Below are positions 51,694-60,576 of a stretch of 64,000 nt of DNA, in pieces. A program made the position numbers and the translations under genes. The stretch's first letter is position 1. Each line of letters opens with the position of its first letter. The notes beneath the pieces were generated by a model. It was not told the origin of the DNA. It did not search any database and saw only the letters and a program-made list of their open reading frames with translations. Source of the stretch: Paraburkholderia tropica (GTDB lineage: Bacteria > Pseudomonadota > Gammaproteobacteria > Burkholderiales > Burkholderiaceae); NCBI RefSeq assembly GCF_914484835.1, contig NZ_CAJZAR010000079.1:1-64000 (forward strand), in the 5' to 3' direction.

Positions 51694-52178
51694 CGTCCCG
51701 GCTCCTGCGAGTGCGTGGCGCCCGGCGCATCGGGCGCGAGGATCACGCCCTTCGTGAACACGAAGCAGCCGTAGCCGCGCGCCTCGCCCGTGGCGATCAC
51801 ACAATAGGCCTTGCGCGCGCGGGCGTAGAACGCATGACGCTCGATCGACGCAAACGGCACGGCGCGGCCTTCGGCGGCGTCGACTTCGGCTTGCGCCTCG
51901 CGCTGCACGGTGGGAATCGTGTTCGGTTCGCCGACCACTTCCATGCGCATCGCGGGCGTTTCCACGAAGGTGTCGAGCGGCAGCACCGAGAGAATGGCGC
52001 GCACGGCACGCGGCGCATCGGCGCCGTCCATGCGCAGCAGCTTGCCGAGCACCGTCGCGCGCGCGACGGAATCGGCCGGGAAATTCGCATCGCAGACGAT
52101 CAGTTCGTCGCCATGACCCATCGCGCGCAACGCCTGCAGGACGTCGGCGTTCAGCAGCGGGTCCAGATTCTTCAGCAT
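51690..52178 (-). CDS. RbsD/FucU-family sugar mutarotase
   Basis: A 162-aa protein: LNADVLQALRAMGHGDELIVCDANFPADS is the family start with the active-site His, and FYARARKAYCVIATGEARGYGCFVFTKGVI the end. It interconverts sugar anomers so the kinase receives the right form. Translation is coupled to the kinase gene. It lies 84 bp after the aldehyde dehydrogenase gene. Confidence 0.9.
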   Translation of the reverse strand: MLKNLDPLLNADVLQALRAMGHGDELIVCDANFPADSVARATVLGKLLRMDGADAPRAVRAILSVLPLDTFVETPAMRMEVVGEPNTIPTVQREAQAEVDAAEGRAVPFASIERHAFYARARKAYCVIATGEARGYGCFVFTKGVILAPDAPGATHSQEPGR

Positions 52179-52262
52179 GAATGTCTCCTCCGTAGAGTGT
52201 GCGGCGCGCGCTTTGTTTTATGCGTTCGCGAGCCGCCCGGTGATCCGCTCAATCAATCACGA

Positions 52263-54653
52263 TCAATCGCCATAAGGTATCCAGATGTTCTTCACCTGCA
52301 CCGCGTGACGCAGGAACGGCAGTCCCGCATTCGCGCGATCGAACCAGTCGAACTGCTTGCCGTAATCGACGAAGGTGCGCTTGAGATTGCCCACCGATTC
52401 GCGCTCCGCGAGCGCCGAATCGGCGGCCGTGCCGAAGCACCAGAGCGCATCCACGTCGTCGTGTTTCGCGAGCGCGGGCAGCAAGGCGGCGCGCTCGCCA
52501 GTGAGAATGTTGAGCACGCCCGCAGGCACGTCCGAGGTTTCCACGACCTGATAAAGATCCGTGGCCGCGAGCGGGCTCGTCTCGCTCGCGAGCACCACCA
52601 CGCGATTGCCCATCGCCAGCGCGGGCGCGACGAGCGAAACGAACGCGAGCAGCGGCGCTTCGTCGGGACACGCGATGCCGATCACGCCGAGCGCTTCATG
52701 CATGGCGAGCGCCACGCCGCGCAGCGGCGGCGTATGCACCGCGCCGTCGAATTTGTCGGCCCAGGCGGCGTAGGTGAAGAGGCGGTCGATGGACGCCTCC
52801 ACTTCGCGCGTGGCGGCGCGGGCGTCGTAACCGGCGCGGCGCACCAACTGGCGCGCGAATTCCTCGGCGCGGGCGCTGAGGTTTTCCGCGAGGTAATACA
52901 GCACCTGGGCGCGGTTGTGCGTGCTCGCCTGCGTCCACTTCTGCGCGCCGCGCGCGGCGGCCACGGCGTCGCGCACGTCCTTGCGGCTGCCCGCGCCCAC
53001 TTCGCCGATCCACTCGCCATTCGGTGCGTAGACCGGATGCGAATAACCGCTATCGGGACGTACCTGCTTGCCGCCGATAAACAGCTTCGGAGTCCGATCA
53101 AGCGATGAACCCGATCCGCTTGATGCACTCGCTTCCTGACGCTCTGCGCGTTCCGCGCGCGGCGCGCGCATCGGCAGCTTGCTCCAGTCGGCGGGCTTCA
53201 GATATTCGTAAACGCCTTCGCGTCCGCCCTCGCGTCCGAATCCCGATTCGCGATAGCCGCCGAAACCCACGCTCGCGTCGAACAGATTCGTCGCGTTGAT
53301 CCACACGACGCCGCATTGCAGACGCGGCGCGATATCGAGCGCGCGCCCGATGGTCTCGCTCCAGACGCTGGCCGCGAGCCCATAGCGCGAGTTGTTCGCG
53401 AGCGCCACGGCTTCCTCGGGCGTGCGGAAACTCATCGCCGCGAGCACCGGGCCGAAGATCTCCTCTTGCGCGAGCGTCGAAGCGGGCGCGACATCGGTCA
53501 CGAGCGTCGGCGGATAGAAACAGCCGCCTGCGGGCAACGCCACTTCGGCGGGCTGCCACACCGTGCAGCCTTCGCGCTTGCCCGCTTCCACGAGCGAACT
53601 GATGCGTTCGAGCTGCACCGGATCGACGATCGCGCCGATATCGATACCCTTGTCGAGCGAATTCCCTACGCGCAGCGTGCTCATGCGGCGCTTGAGCTTC
53701 TCGATGAAGCGCGCTTCCACGCCTTCCTGCACGAGCAGACGCGAACCGGCGCAGCAGACTTGCCCCTGGTTGAACCAGATCGCGTCAACGACGCCTTCGA
53801 CCGCGCCGTCGAGATCGGCGTCGTCGAAGACGATGAACGGCGACTTGCCGCCCAGTTCGAGCGTAAGCGACTTGCCCGAGCCCGCTGTGGCGGTGCGAAT
53901 CTGGCGGCCCACTTCGGTCGATCCCGTGAACGCGATCTTGTCGACGCCCGGCTGCTCGACGAGCGCCGCGCCCGTGCCGCCATCGCCGGTCACCACGTTG
54001 AGCACGCCCTTCGGCAACCCCGCGCGATGCGCGAGTTCGGCGAACAGCAGCGCGGTGAGCGGCGTGTATTCGGCGGGCTTGAGCACCACGCAATTACCGA
54101 GCGCGATGGCGGGCGCGACCTTCCACGCGAGCATCAGCAGCGGAAAATTCCACGGCACGATCTGGCCGATCACACCAAGCGGCGACCAGCATGATAGTTC
54201 GGTATCCTGAAGTTGCGCCCAGCCCGCATGATGCAGGAAGTGACGCGCGACCAGCGGAACGTCGATGTCGCGCGTTTCGCGAATCGGTTTGCCGTTGTCG
54301 AGCGCTTCGAGCACGGCGAACAGGCGACTGTGCCGCTGCACCATGCGCGAAAGCGCGTAGAGATGACGCGCGCGCGCCGCGCCGCCGAGCGCCTGCCAGG
54401 CGGGCTGCGCCGCGCGGGCCGCCGCAACGGCTGCGGCGACGTCGTCGGCGTTGCCTTGCGCGACTTGTGCGAGCGGCTCGCCCGTGGCGGGCGCGCGCAC
54501 TTCGAAGCGCTCGCCGCCTGCGGGCGCACGCCACGCGCCGTCGATGAAATGCCCAAACACGCCTTCGTGCTGCGCGAGCCACGCGCGCACCGGCTGATCG
54601 TCCTCGGGGGCGGGACCGTAATCCATCGTTCGAAAGTACTCGGCTACGCTCAT
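52263..54653 (-). CDS. ALDH16-type aldehyde dehydrogenase with two ALDH domains
   Basis: A 796-aa protein. The N-terminal domain (about 1-480) is complete: PWNFPLLMLAWK, FTGSTEVGRQI, the general-base Glu in TLELGGKSPFIVFDDADLDG and the catalytic Cys in FNQGQVCCAGSRLL. The second domain (about 515-796, from PKLFIGGKQVRPDSGYSHPV) lacks any FxxGQxC motif and is shorter. This layout is that of family ALDH16, whose second domain is structural. Beside DERA it probably oxidises the released acetaldehyde. The start ATG at 54653 lacks a clear ribosome site. Confidence 0.88.
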   Translation of the reverse strand: MSVAEYFRTMDYGPAPEDDQPVRAWLAQHEGVFGHFIDGAWRAPAGGERFEVRAPATGEPLAQVAQGNADDVAAAVAAARAAQPAWQALGGAARARHLYALSRMVQRHSRLFAVLEALDNGKPIRETRDIDVPLVARHFLHHAGWAQLQDTELSCWSPLGVIGQIVPWNFPLLMLAWKVAPAIALGNCVVLKPAEYTPLTALLFAELAHRAGLPKGVLNVVTGDGGTGAALVEQPGVDKIAFTGSTEVGRQIRTATAGSGKSLTLELGGKSPFIVFDDADLDGAVEGVVDAIWFNQGQVCCAGSRLLVQEGVEARFIEKLKRRMSTLRVGNSLDKGIDIGAIVDPVQLERISSLVEAGKREGCTVWQPAEVALPAGGCFYPPTLVTDVAPASTLAQEEIFGPVLAAMSFRTPEEAVALANNSRYGLAASVWSETIGRALDIAPRLQCGVVWINATNLFDASVGFGGYRESGFGREGGREGVYEYLKPADWSKLPMRAPRAERAERQEASASSGSGSSLDRTPKLFIGGKQVRPDSGYSHPVYAPNGEWIGEVGAGSRKDVRDAVAAARGAQKWTQASTHNRAQVLYYLAENLSARAEEFARQLVRRAGYDARAATREVEASIDRLFTYAAWADKFDGAVHTPPLRGVALAMHEALGVIGIACPDEAPLLAFVSLVAPALAMGNRVVVLASETSPLAATDLYQVVETSDVPAGVLNILTGERAALLPALAKHDDVDALWCFGTAADSALAERESVGNLKRTFVDYGKQFDWFDRANAGLPFLRHAVQVKNIWIPYGD

Positions 54654-54705
54654 CGGTGTGGTCTGGTCAAAGTGATTGCGTATCACTGCGCGCGGCTCGC
54701 CGCGA

Positions 54706-55758
54706 TCAGGCAACGGGGTGGCGATGGAACGCGGAATAGCGCTCGCTCACGTGATGTTCCAGCTGGCGCTCGATATCGGCGAGCAGACTCGATGCGCCGA
54801 AGCGGAACAGATCCGGTTCGAGCCACGGCCGCCCCAACTCCTCTTTCATCAGGATCTGATACGCGAGCGCCGACTTCGCCGTGGAAACGCCGCCCGCGGG
54901 CTTGAAACCGACGAGCACGCCGGTGCGCTCGCGATACTCACGGATCATGCGCACCATCACGAGCGAGACGTCGAGCGTGGCGTTCACGCCTTCCTTGCCC
55001 GTCGACGTCTTGATGAAATCCGCGCCCGCCATCATGCAGACCATCGAGGCCTTCGCAATGTTCGACAGCACGCGGATATCGCCGGTCGCGAGAATGGCCT
55101 TCAGATGCGCGTCGCCGCAGGCCGCGCGGAACTCGCGCACTTCGTCGTAGAGCGCGCGCCAGTTGCCCGTGAGCACGTATTCGCGCGTGACGACGATATC
55201 GATTTCCTTTGCGCCGTCGGCGACCGAGGCTTCGATTTCCTTGAGCTTGAGCGCGTGCGGATTGAGCCCCGCCGGAAAGCCCGTGGACACCGCCGCGACC
55301 GGAATGCCGCTGCCGTCGAGCGCGTCGACGGCGGCCGCGACGAAACGGTGATAGACGCACACCGCGCCGGTCTTGATCGACTCGGGCGCCATGCCGAGCG
55401 CGGCGAGCAGGTCGGCCCGCACGGGATGGCGCGCTTTCGCGCAGAGGCGGCGCACGCGGCCTTCGGTGTCGTCGCCGCTGAGCGTGGTGAGGTCGATGCA
55501 GGTAATGGCCTTCAGGAGCCACGCGGCCTGCGCGTCTTTCTTGACGGCGCGGCGCGTACCGAGCGTGGCCGTGCGGCGTTCGACGGCGGATTGATTGACG
55601 CGCAAGGCGTCGATCCACGCCGTGTCGAACGCCGTGCCGGGATTGCGATCGAGGTGAACGTCTGTCGTGCCGGACACGACAGACGCAGCAGGCGCGGCGG
55701 ACGTGGCGTGTCGCAACGCGACGACAGGTTGCTTGGAGGCTTCAGACGCTGTGGGCAT
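54706..55758 (-). CDS. deoC: Deoxyribose-phosphate aldolase
   Basis: A 350-aa class I aldolase of the larger, eukaryote-like DERA type. CIDLTTLSGDDTEGRVRRLC opens the barrel, VAAVSTGFPAGLNPHALK and EIDIVVTREYVLTG follow, and the Schiff-base Lys is in DFIKTSTGKEGVNATL. VGFKPAGGVSTAKSAL carries the second catalytic Lys. About 80 residues precede the domain. It splits deoxyribose 5-phosphate into acetaldehyde and glyceraldehyde 3-phosphate. First gene of the eight-gene minus-strand operon. Confidence 0.94.
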   Translation of the reverse strand: MPTASEASKQPVVALRHATSAAPAASVVSGTTDVHLDRNPGTAFDTAWIDALRVNQSAVERRTATLGTRRAVKKDAQAAWLLKAITCIDLTTLSGDDTEGRVRRLCAKARHPVRADLLAALGMAPESIKTGAVCVYHRFVAAAVDALDGSGIPVAAVSTGFPAGLNPHALKLKEIEASVADGAKEIDIVVTREYVLTGNWRALYDEVREFRAACGDAHLKAILATGDIRVLSNIAKASMVCMMAGADFIKTSTGKEGVNATLDVSLVMVRMIREYRERTGVLVGFKPAGGVSTAKSALAYQILMKEELGRPWLEPDLFRFGASSLLADIERQLEHHVSERYSAFHRHPVA

Positions 55759-55803
55759 ACGCTTTGAGCTTGATTAGGCTGGCGAAGTCTGTCTAGCGAA
55801 ATT

Positions 55804-55903
55804 TGTGCAATGCACATCAAACCGTGATGGTTTATTTGCACTCATCCTATACCGATGAAACGATCGTGACAATACTCGTTACAATCGTATCGCTAACGTT
55901 AGC
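55804..55903. promoter_or_regulatory. Control region of the deoC operon with several dyads
   Basis: Between the ribulokinase stop and the deoC start lie a perfect 12-bp palindrome GCTAACGTTAGC (55892-55903), AAACC-N5-GGTTT (55819-55833) and TGTGCA-A-TGCACA (55804-55816). A candidate minus-strand promoter is TTGTCA (55867-55872) and TATAGG (55846-55851) with a short 15-bp spacer. The dyads flank it and could bind the DeoR-family regulator. Confidence 0.5.
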
Positions 55904-55936
55904 AAGCTGTCTCGCGCCAAGCTCCCATCGACGCAT

Positions 55937-57559
55937 TCAGCGGATCGCGCGCGCCACGCTCTGCAATTGCCGGAACGCGTCGTAACGCGCGTCGTGCAGC
56001 GCCGCGATCTCGCCCGTGGCAGGCGCATGCGTCGCGCCGATCCGAGACATCGCCGACATCGCCGTGCGCACGTCGCCATACAAGCCGCCCGCCACGCTGC
56101 CGAGCATTGCCGCGCCGAGCAACACGGGCTCATCGGCCTGCGTGACGAGCACGGGTTTGCCGGTTGAATCCGCGAGCAGTTGGCGCACGAGATCGAGCCG
56201 CCCCGCGCCGCCGCTGATCACTACGCGATCGACCGCCGCGCCCGCCGCCGCCTGCACCTCGATGATCTGCCGCAGCCCATAACCGATGCTCGCGATCCCC
56301 GCGATATAGAGCGCAACGAGGCTCGCGCGATCGGTCTCCATGCCGAGCCCCGCGATCACGGCGCGCGCGTGAGGATCGGCGAATGGCGCGCGGTTGCCGA
56401 GGAATTCGGGCACCACGTGCAGGCCATCGGCGAGCGCAATCGCGCCAGAGAAATCGCTGAACTGCTGTGCCGCGAGACCGGCAAGCATGACGGGCAGCGA
56501 CTGCCCTTCGTCCGCCGCGCGGCGCTGCATCTCGGGCGCGAGCGGATGCATGCCGAGCAGCCGTTCGATGGCCGCGCCCGCGACCGACTGCCCGCCTTCG
56601 TTGAGCCACGTGCGCGGCACCATCGCCGAGTAATACGGACCCCAGACGCCGGGCACGAACACGGGTTCGCGCGTGGTCGTCATCGTGCATGACGAGGTGC
56701 CGAACACATAGGCGAGACACGATTCGGGCGCGCCGTCCGCGCCCACGGTGCCGATGCCGCCCGCGTGCGCATCGATCACGCCCGCCGCGACCGGCGTGCC
56801 CGCGCGCAGGCCGAGTTCGGCGGCGGCTTGCGCCGTCAAACCCTGGCCGAGCGGCGTGCCCGGTTCGACCACGCGTTCGCCGATGCGCGCGAAGCCTTCG
56901 TCGGCGAGCACGTCGAGGCCCACCGCGCGAAAATAGCTCTCGTCCCAGCGCTGTTCGTGCGCGAGATAGGTCCATTTGCAGGTCACGGTGCAGGTCGAAC
57001 GCGCGAGGTCGCCGCTCGCGCGCCACGTGAGGAAGTCGGTGAGATCGAAGAACTGCCAGGCGGCGTCGAATACGGCGGGCCGATGCTCGCGCAGCCACAG
57101 CAGCTTGGGCGTTTCCATCTCCGGCGAGATCTTGCCGCCGACGAACTTCAGCACCGCATGATTCGTCGCGTTGATGCGCTCGGCCTGCTCGACGGCGCGA
57201 TGATCCATCCACACGATGATGTCGCGTCCCGCCTGTTCCGAAGGTCCCACCGGCAAGGATTGACCGCCCTCGCCGAGCACGACGAGCGAACAGGTGGCGT
57301 CGAAGCCAATCCCGGCGATCTGCCCCGGCTCCACGCCCGCCTGCGCGAGCGCGTCCTTCACGGACTGGCACACGGCGTTCCAGATTTCGCCGCTCGATTG
57401 TTCGACGATGGCGCCGCTCTCATGAAAAACGGTGATGTCGTGCTTCGCGGAGGCCACCATGCGGCCAGCCGGATCGAAAATGCCGGCGCGGGCGCTGCCC
57501 GTGCCGACGTCCACGCCGATCGCGTAACGCGTGGCGGCGTTCAGGGTGTCAGAAGTCAT
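55937..57559 (-). CDS. FGGY-family carbohydrate kinase, probable D-ribulokinase
   Basis: A 540-aa kinase. IGVDVGTGSARAGIFDPAGR is the phosphate-binding start, IGFDATCSLVVLGEGG marks the ribulokinase/YDR109C subgroup, and VISGGAGRLDLVRQLLADSTGKPV the C-terminal nucleotide site. Next to ribitol dehydrogenase it most likely makes D-ribulose 5-phosphate. It is the last gene of the ribitol operon, 53 bp after the dehydrogenase gene. Confidence 0.9.
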   Translation of the reverse strand: MTSDTLNAATRYAIGVDVGTGSARAGIFDPAGRMVASAKHDITVFHESGAIVEQSSGEIWNAVCQSVKDALAQAGVEPGQIAGIGFDATCSLVVLGEGGQSLPVGPSEQAGRDIIVWMDHRAVEQAERINATNHAVLKFVGGKISPEMETPKLLWLREHRPAVFDAAWQFFDLTDFLTWRASGDLARSTCTVTCKWTYLAHEQRWDESYFRAVGLDVLADEGFARIGERVVEPGTPLGQGLTAQAAAELGLRAGTPVAAGVIDAHAGGIGTVGADGAPESCLAYVFGTSSCTMTTTREPVFVPGVWGPYYSAMVPRTWLNEGGQSVAGAAIERLLGMHPLAPEMQRRAADEGQSLPVMLAGLAAQQFSDFSGAIALADGLHVVPEFLGNRAPFADPHARAVIAGLGMETDRASLVALYIAGIASIGYGLRQIIEVQAAAGAAVDRVVISGGAGRLDLVRQLLADSTGKPVLVTQADEPVLLGAAMLGSVAGGLYGDVRTAMSAMSRIGATHAPATGEIAALHDARYDAFRQLQSVARAIR

Positions 57560-57612
57560 GGCTCGTTCAATGGGGAAACGGTTCGTGGCGAATTACCTGG
57601 CATCCCTGACGA

Positions 57613-58341
57613 TCAGAGATCGACGCTGCTCGGCAGAATCACGAGGTCGCGGATCGTCACGTTGCGCCCACGCGTGAGCATGAACACCACCGCTTCCGCG
57701 ACTTCGACCGGCTGCATCAGGCTGCCCGCCGCGAGCGCCTCTTCCATCTTCGCTTTCGGCCAGTCGTCGAGCAAGGCGGTCACGACCGGCCCAGGCAGCA
57801 CCGCGCCCACGCGCACGCCGTGCTTCGCGACCTGGCGGCGCGTGGTGTGCACGAAGGCCTGCACGGCGAACTTCGAGGCCGTGTAGATCGGCTCCCACAC
57901 CACCGGCACCACGCCCGCCACCGAACTCGTGAACAGAATATCGCCCGACTTCTGCGCGACCAGATGCGGCAGCACCGCATGCACCGAGCGGAACGCCGCG
58001 TTGACGTTGAGATTGAGCATGCGGTCCCATTCGTCGGGATTGCCGCTCGTCACTTCGCCGCCCACATAGGTGCCCGCGTTCGCGTGAAAAATGTCGAGGC
58101 CGCCCGCGAGTTGCAGAATCTTCGGCAGCATCGCCGAGACTTCCGCTGGTTGCAGCAGATCCACCTGCAAGGGCAAGGCGTTCGGACCGAGTTCAGCGCA
58201 GCACGCCGCGAGCCGATCCTGCGCGCGGTCGATCAGCACGACCTTCGCGCCCTGCGCGATCAGCGCGCGCGCACATTCGAAGCCGATACCCGAAGCCGCG
58301 CCCGTGATGGCGGCCACCTTCCCTTTGATCGATTCAGACAT
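57613..58341 (-). CDS. rbtD: Ribitol 2-dehydrogenase (short-chain dehydrogenase)
   Basis: A 242-aa SDR. The NAD site is TGAASGIG, the active site Ser with YTASK. The runs GDILFTSSVAGVVPVVWEP, FAVQAFVHTTRRQVAKHGVR and VLPGPVVTALLDDWPKAKM are strikingly close to Klebsiella RbtD as I recall it. It oxidises ribitol to D-ribulose. The ATG at 58341 has GGAG seven bases upstream. It lies between the permease and kinase genes of the same operon. Confidence 0.92.
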   Translation of the reverse strand: MSESIKGKVAAITGAASGIGFECARALIAQGAKVVLIDRAQDRLAACCAELGPNALPLQVDLLQPAEVSAMLPKILQLAGGLDIFHANAGTYVGGEVTSGNPDEWDRMLNLNVNAAFRSVHAVLPHLVAQKSGDILFTSSVAGVVPVVWEPIYTASKFAVQAFVHTTRRQVAKHGVRVGAVLPGPVVTALLDDWPKAKMEEALAAGSLMQPVEVAEAVVFMLTRGRNVTIRDLVILPSSVDL

Positions 58342-58361
58342 GGAGTCTCCGGTGTGTTGAT

Positions 58362-59636
58362 TTACGCGCGGCCGTGCGAGACACGCGAACGGCGCGCGAG
58401 CGAGTCGACGATCACCGCGATCGCCAACACGGCGCCGGTAATCATGAAGCGCAGCGACGACGAGAGATTCAGCAATGTGAGGCCGCTCGCAATCGACTGG
58501 ATCACGATGATGCCGAGCACCGCCGACCACGCGCTGCCGCGTCCGCCGAACAGGCTCGTGCCGCCGATCACGGCCGCCGCGATGGCGTTGAGGTTGACGT
58601 CGCCGGTCCCGGCCTGCTGACTCGCCGAAGCGAGCCGCGCCGCCGTGAGCACGCCGCCGAGCGCGGCGAAGCTCGCGCACAGCACGAAGGCGCTCGTGTA
58701 GATGGCGCTGACCTTGATGCCCGCGCGCCGCGCCGCTTCGCGGTTGCCGCCCACGGCGTTCATCGAGCGGCCCCAGCGCGTGCGCTTGAGCGCGTAATCC
58801 ATCGCCACGGCGAGGCCGAGGAACAGGCCGAACATCAGCGGCACGCCGCGTCCGCGATCGAGATAGCTGACGACGACTTCGAGAAACACGGTGAGGATCG
58901 CGCCGCGCGCCACGAGGCCGCCGATCGACGGTGCGGAGAGCCGCGCCGCGCGCCGACGCTCGCGCGTGCGCAGTCCGATCAGCACGATCGCCACGCCGGG
59001 CAGCAAGGCGATCACGTGCGAAACCATCGCCGGAATGATCATCAGCTGTCCGAAGTTCACCATCGTCGAGCCATACGGCAGATTGATCGAACCGTCGGTA
59101 CCGAGCACGTAGAGTTGCAGGCCGAGAATCGCTAGCAGGCCCGCGAGCGTGGAGACGAAGCTCGGCATGCCGAGTCGGTTCAGCAGCAGCGCGTAGAGCG
59201 CGCCGACGATGCCGCCCACCACCACGGCAGCAGCGATGGCGAGCAGCACGGGCCAGCCCTGATTGACCCAGAGCGTGCCCACGAGCGCCGAGGCGAAGCC
59301 GCTCATCGACCCGACCGAAAGATCGATCTCGCCAACCAGCAGCACGCAGACGATGCCGAGCGAAATCACGCCGACCGTCGAGCAGTCGAACAGCAGATTG
59401 ACGAGATTGTCGGCGGAGAGAAAGACCGGATTCAGGCTCGTAAACACGGTCCAGATGATGACGAGGCCCACGATCACCGGCAGCGAGCCGAGATCGCCGG
59501 AACGGACCCGGTCGACGAAAGCGGAAACGGTATCGCCGATACCGGCCGCGTGCTTCACGCGCACGTCGCTGCGGTCGAGCAGCGGTGAAGGCTGCGAAGG
59601 CGACGGAGGCGGCGCGCTATGGATGTCCTTGCTCAT
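58362..59636 (-). CDS. Ribitol-operon ABC transporter permease
   Basis: A 424-aa XylH/RbsC-like permease with about ten helices. Family stretches are GVISLGIVCVLLVGEIDLSVGSMSGFASALVG, GRSMNAVGGNREAARRAGI and NLNAIAAAVIGGTSLFGGRGSAW. The long N-terminus (about 50 residues, Pro/Ser-rich at first) precedes the first helix. It lies 20 bp before the dehydrogenase gene; as sole permease it should be a homodimer. Confidence 0.92.
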   Translation of the reverse strand: MSKDIHSAPPPSPSQPSPLLDRSDVRVKHAAGIGDTVSAFVDRVRSGDLGSLPVIVGLVIIWTVFTSLNPVFLSADNLVNLLFDCSTVGVISLGIVCVLLVGEIDLSVGSMSGFASALVGTLWVNQGWPVLLAIAAAVVVGGIVGALYALLLNRLGMPSFVSTLAGLLAILGLQLYVLGTDGSINLPYGSTMVNFGQLMIIPAMVSHVIALLPGVAIVLIGLRTRERRRAARLSAPSIGGLVARGAILTVFLEVVVSYLDRGRGVPLMFGLFLGLAVAMDYALKRTRWGRSMNAVGGNREAARRAGIKVSAIYTSAFVLCASFAALGGVLTAARLASASQQAGTGDVNLNAIAAAVIGGTSLFGGRGSAWSAVLGIIVIQSIASGLTLLNLSSSLRFMITGAVLAIAVIVDSLARRSRVSHGRA

Positions 59637-59647
59637 GAGAGTGCCTT

Positions 59648-60484
59648 TCACTGAACGTCCTGTTGCGAGTGCTGTTGTGGCGCTTGCGGCGGCTGCATCT
59701 GGCGGCGCCCCGCGCGGCGCGAGACGGCGTTTTCGGTCGCGCCCGTGATCGCGGCCACGAGTTCGGCGTTGGAGGAATCGGGATAGAACACGCCGTTGTT
59801 GCGGCCCAGACGCAGCACCACGATGCGGTCGGCCACAGCGCGCACGTCCTCCATGTTGTGGCTGATCATGATGACCGCGTGGCCGCGGTCGCGCACACGC
59901 TCGATCAGATTCAGCACTTCGGCGGTCTGCGCCACGCCGAGCGCGGCCGTGGGTTCGTCGAGCATGATCAGCTTCGGATCGAGCAGCAGCGAACGCGCGA
60001 TCGCCACCGTCTGGCGCTGGCCGCCCGACAGCGAAGCCACCACGTCGCGCACGCTCGGAATGCGCGCGGACAGTTCGTTGAGCAGCGTCCACGCGCGCAC
60101 TTCCATCTGCACCTCGTCGAGACGCAGCGGGCTCAGCTCGCGGCCGAGAAAGATATTGGCGACCACGTCGAGGTTTTCGCACAGCGCGAGATCCTGAAAC
60201 ACGGTAGCGATGCCGAGATCGAGCGCCGTCGCCGGGTCGGAGAGCACGACTTCCTCGCCGCGAAACGTGATGGTGCCCGCGCTCGGCTGATGCACGCCCG
60301 CGAGGATTTTCACCAGCGTGGATTTGCCCGCGCCGTTGTCGCCGACGAGGGCGACCACTTCGCCCGCGCGCACGTCGAGTTCGATGTCGGTCAGCGCCGA
60401 GACCGCGCCGAAGTGCTTCGAGACGCCGCGCAGACTCAGCACGAGTTCGCCGGGCGGCGCGTCGGTCGTGGAAGGTTCAGTCAT
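59648..60484 (-). CDS. Ribitol-operon ABC transporter ATPase (single domain)
   Basis: A 278-aa ATPase with one nucleotide-binding domain: Walker A GDNGAGKST, signature LSGGQRQTVAIARSLL, Walker B LIMLDEPTAAL, switch His in MISHNMEDV. Single-domain forms (FrcA-like) differ from the double RbsA type used by the neighbouring sugar operon. The C-terminal 25 residues are Gln/Pro-rich. It lies 11 bp before the permease gene. Confidence 0.93.
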   Translation of the reverse strand: MTEPSTTDAPPGELVLSLRGVSKHFGAVSALTDIELDVRAGEVVALVGDNGAGKSTLVKILAGVHQPSAGTITFRGEEVVLSDPATALDLGIATVFQDLALCENLDVVANIFLGRELSPLRLDEVQMEVRAWTLLNELSARIPSVRDVVASLSGGQRQTVAIARSLLLDPKLIMLDEPTAALGVAQTAEVLNLIERVRDRGHAVIMISHNMEDVRAVADRIVVLRLGRNNGVFYPDSSNAELVAAITGATENAVSRRAGRRQMQPPQAPQQHSQQDVQ

Positions 60485-60576
60485 GAAAAGGTGCTCCTGA
60501 ATGCTGCCAGCGGGACCGGCGCGTGCCGGACCCCGCCGTCGATGCCATTGCTGTGTGAGAGGTGTTTATCGAACCA

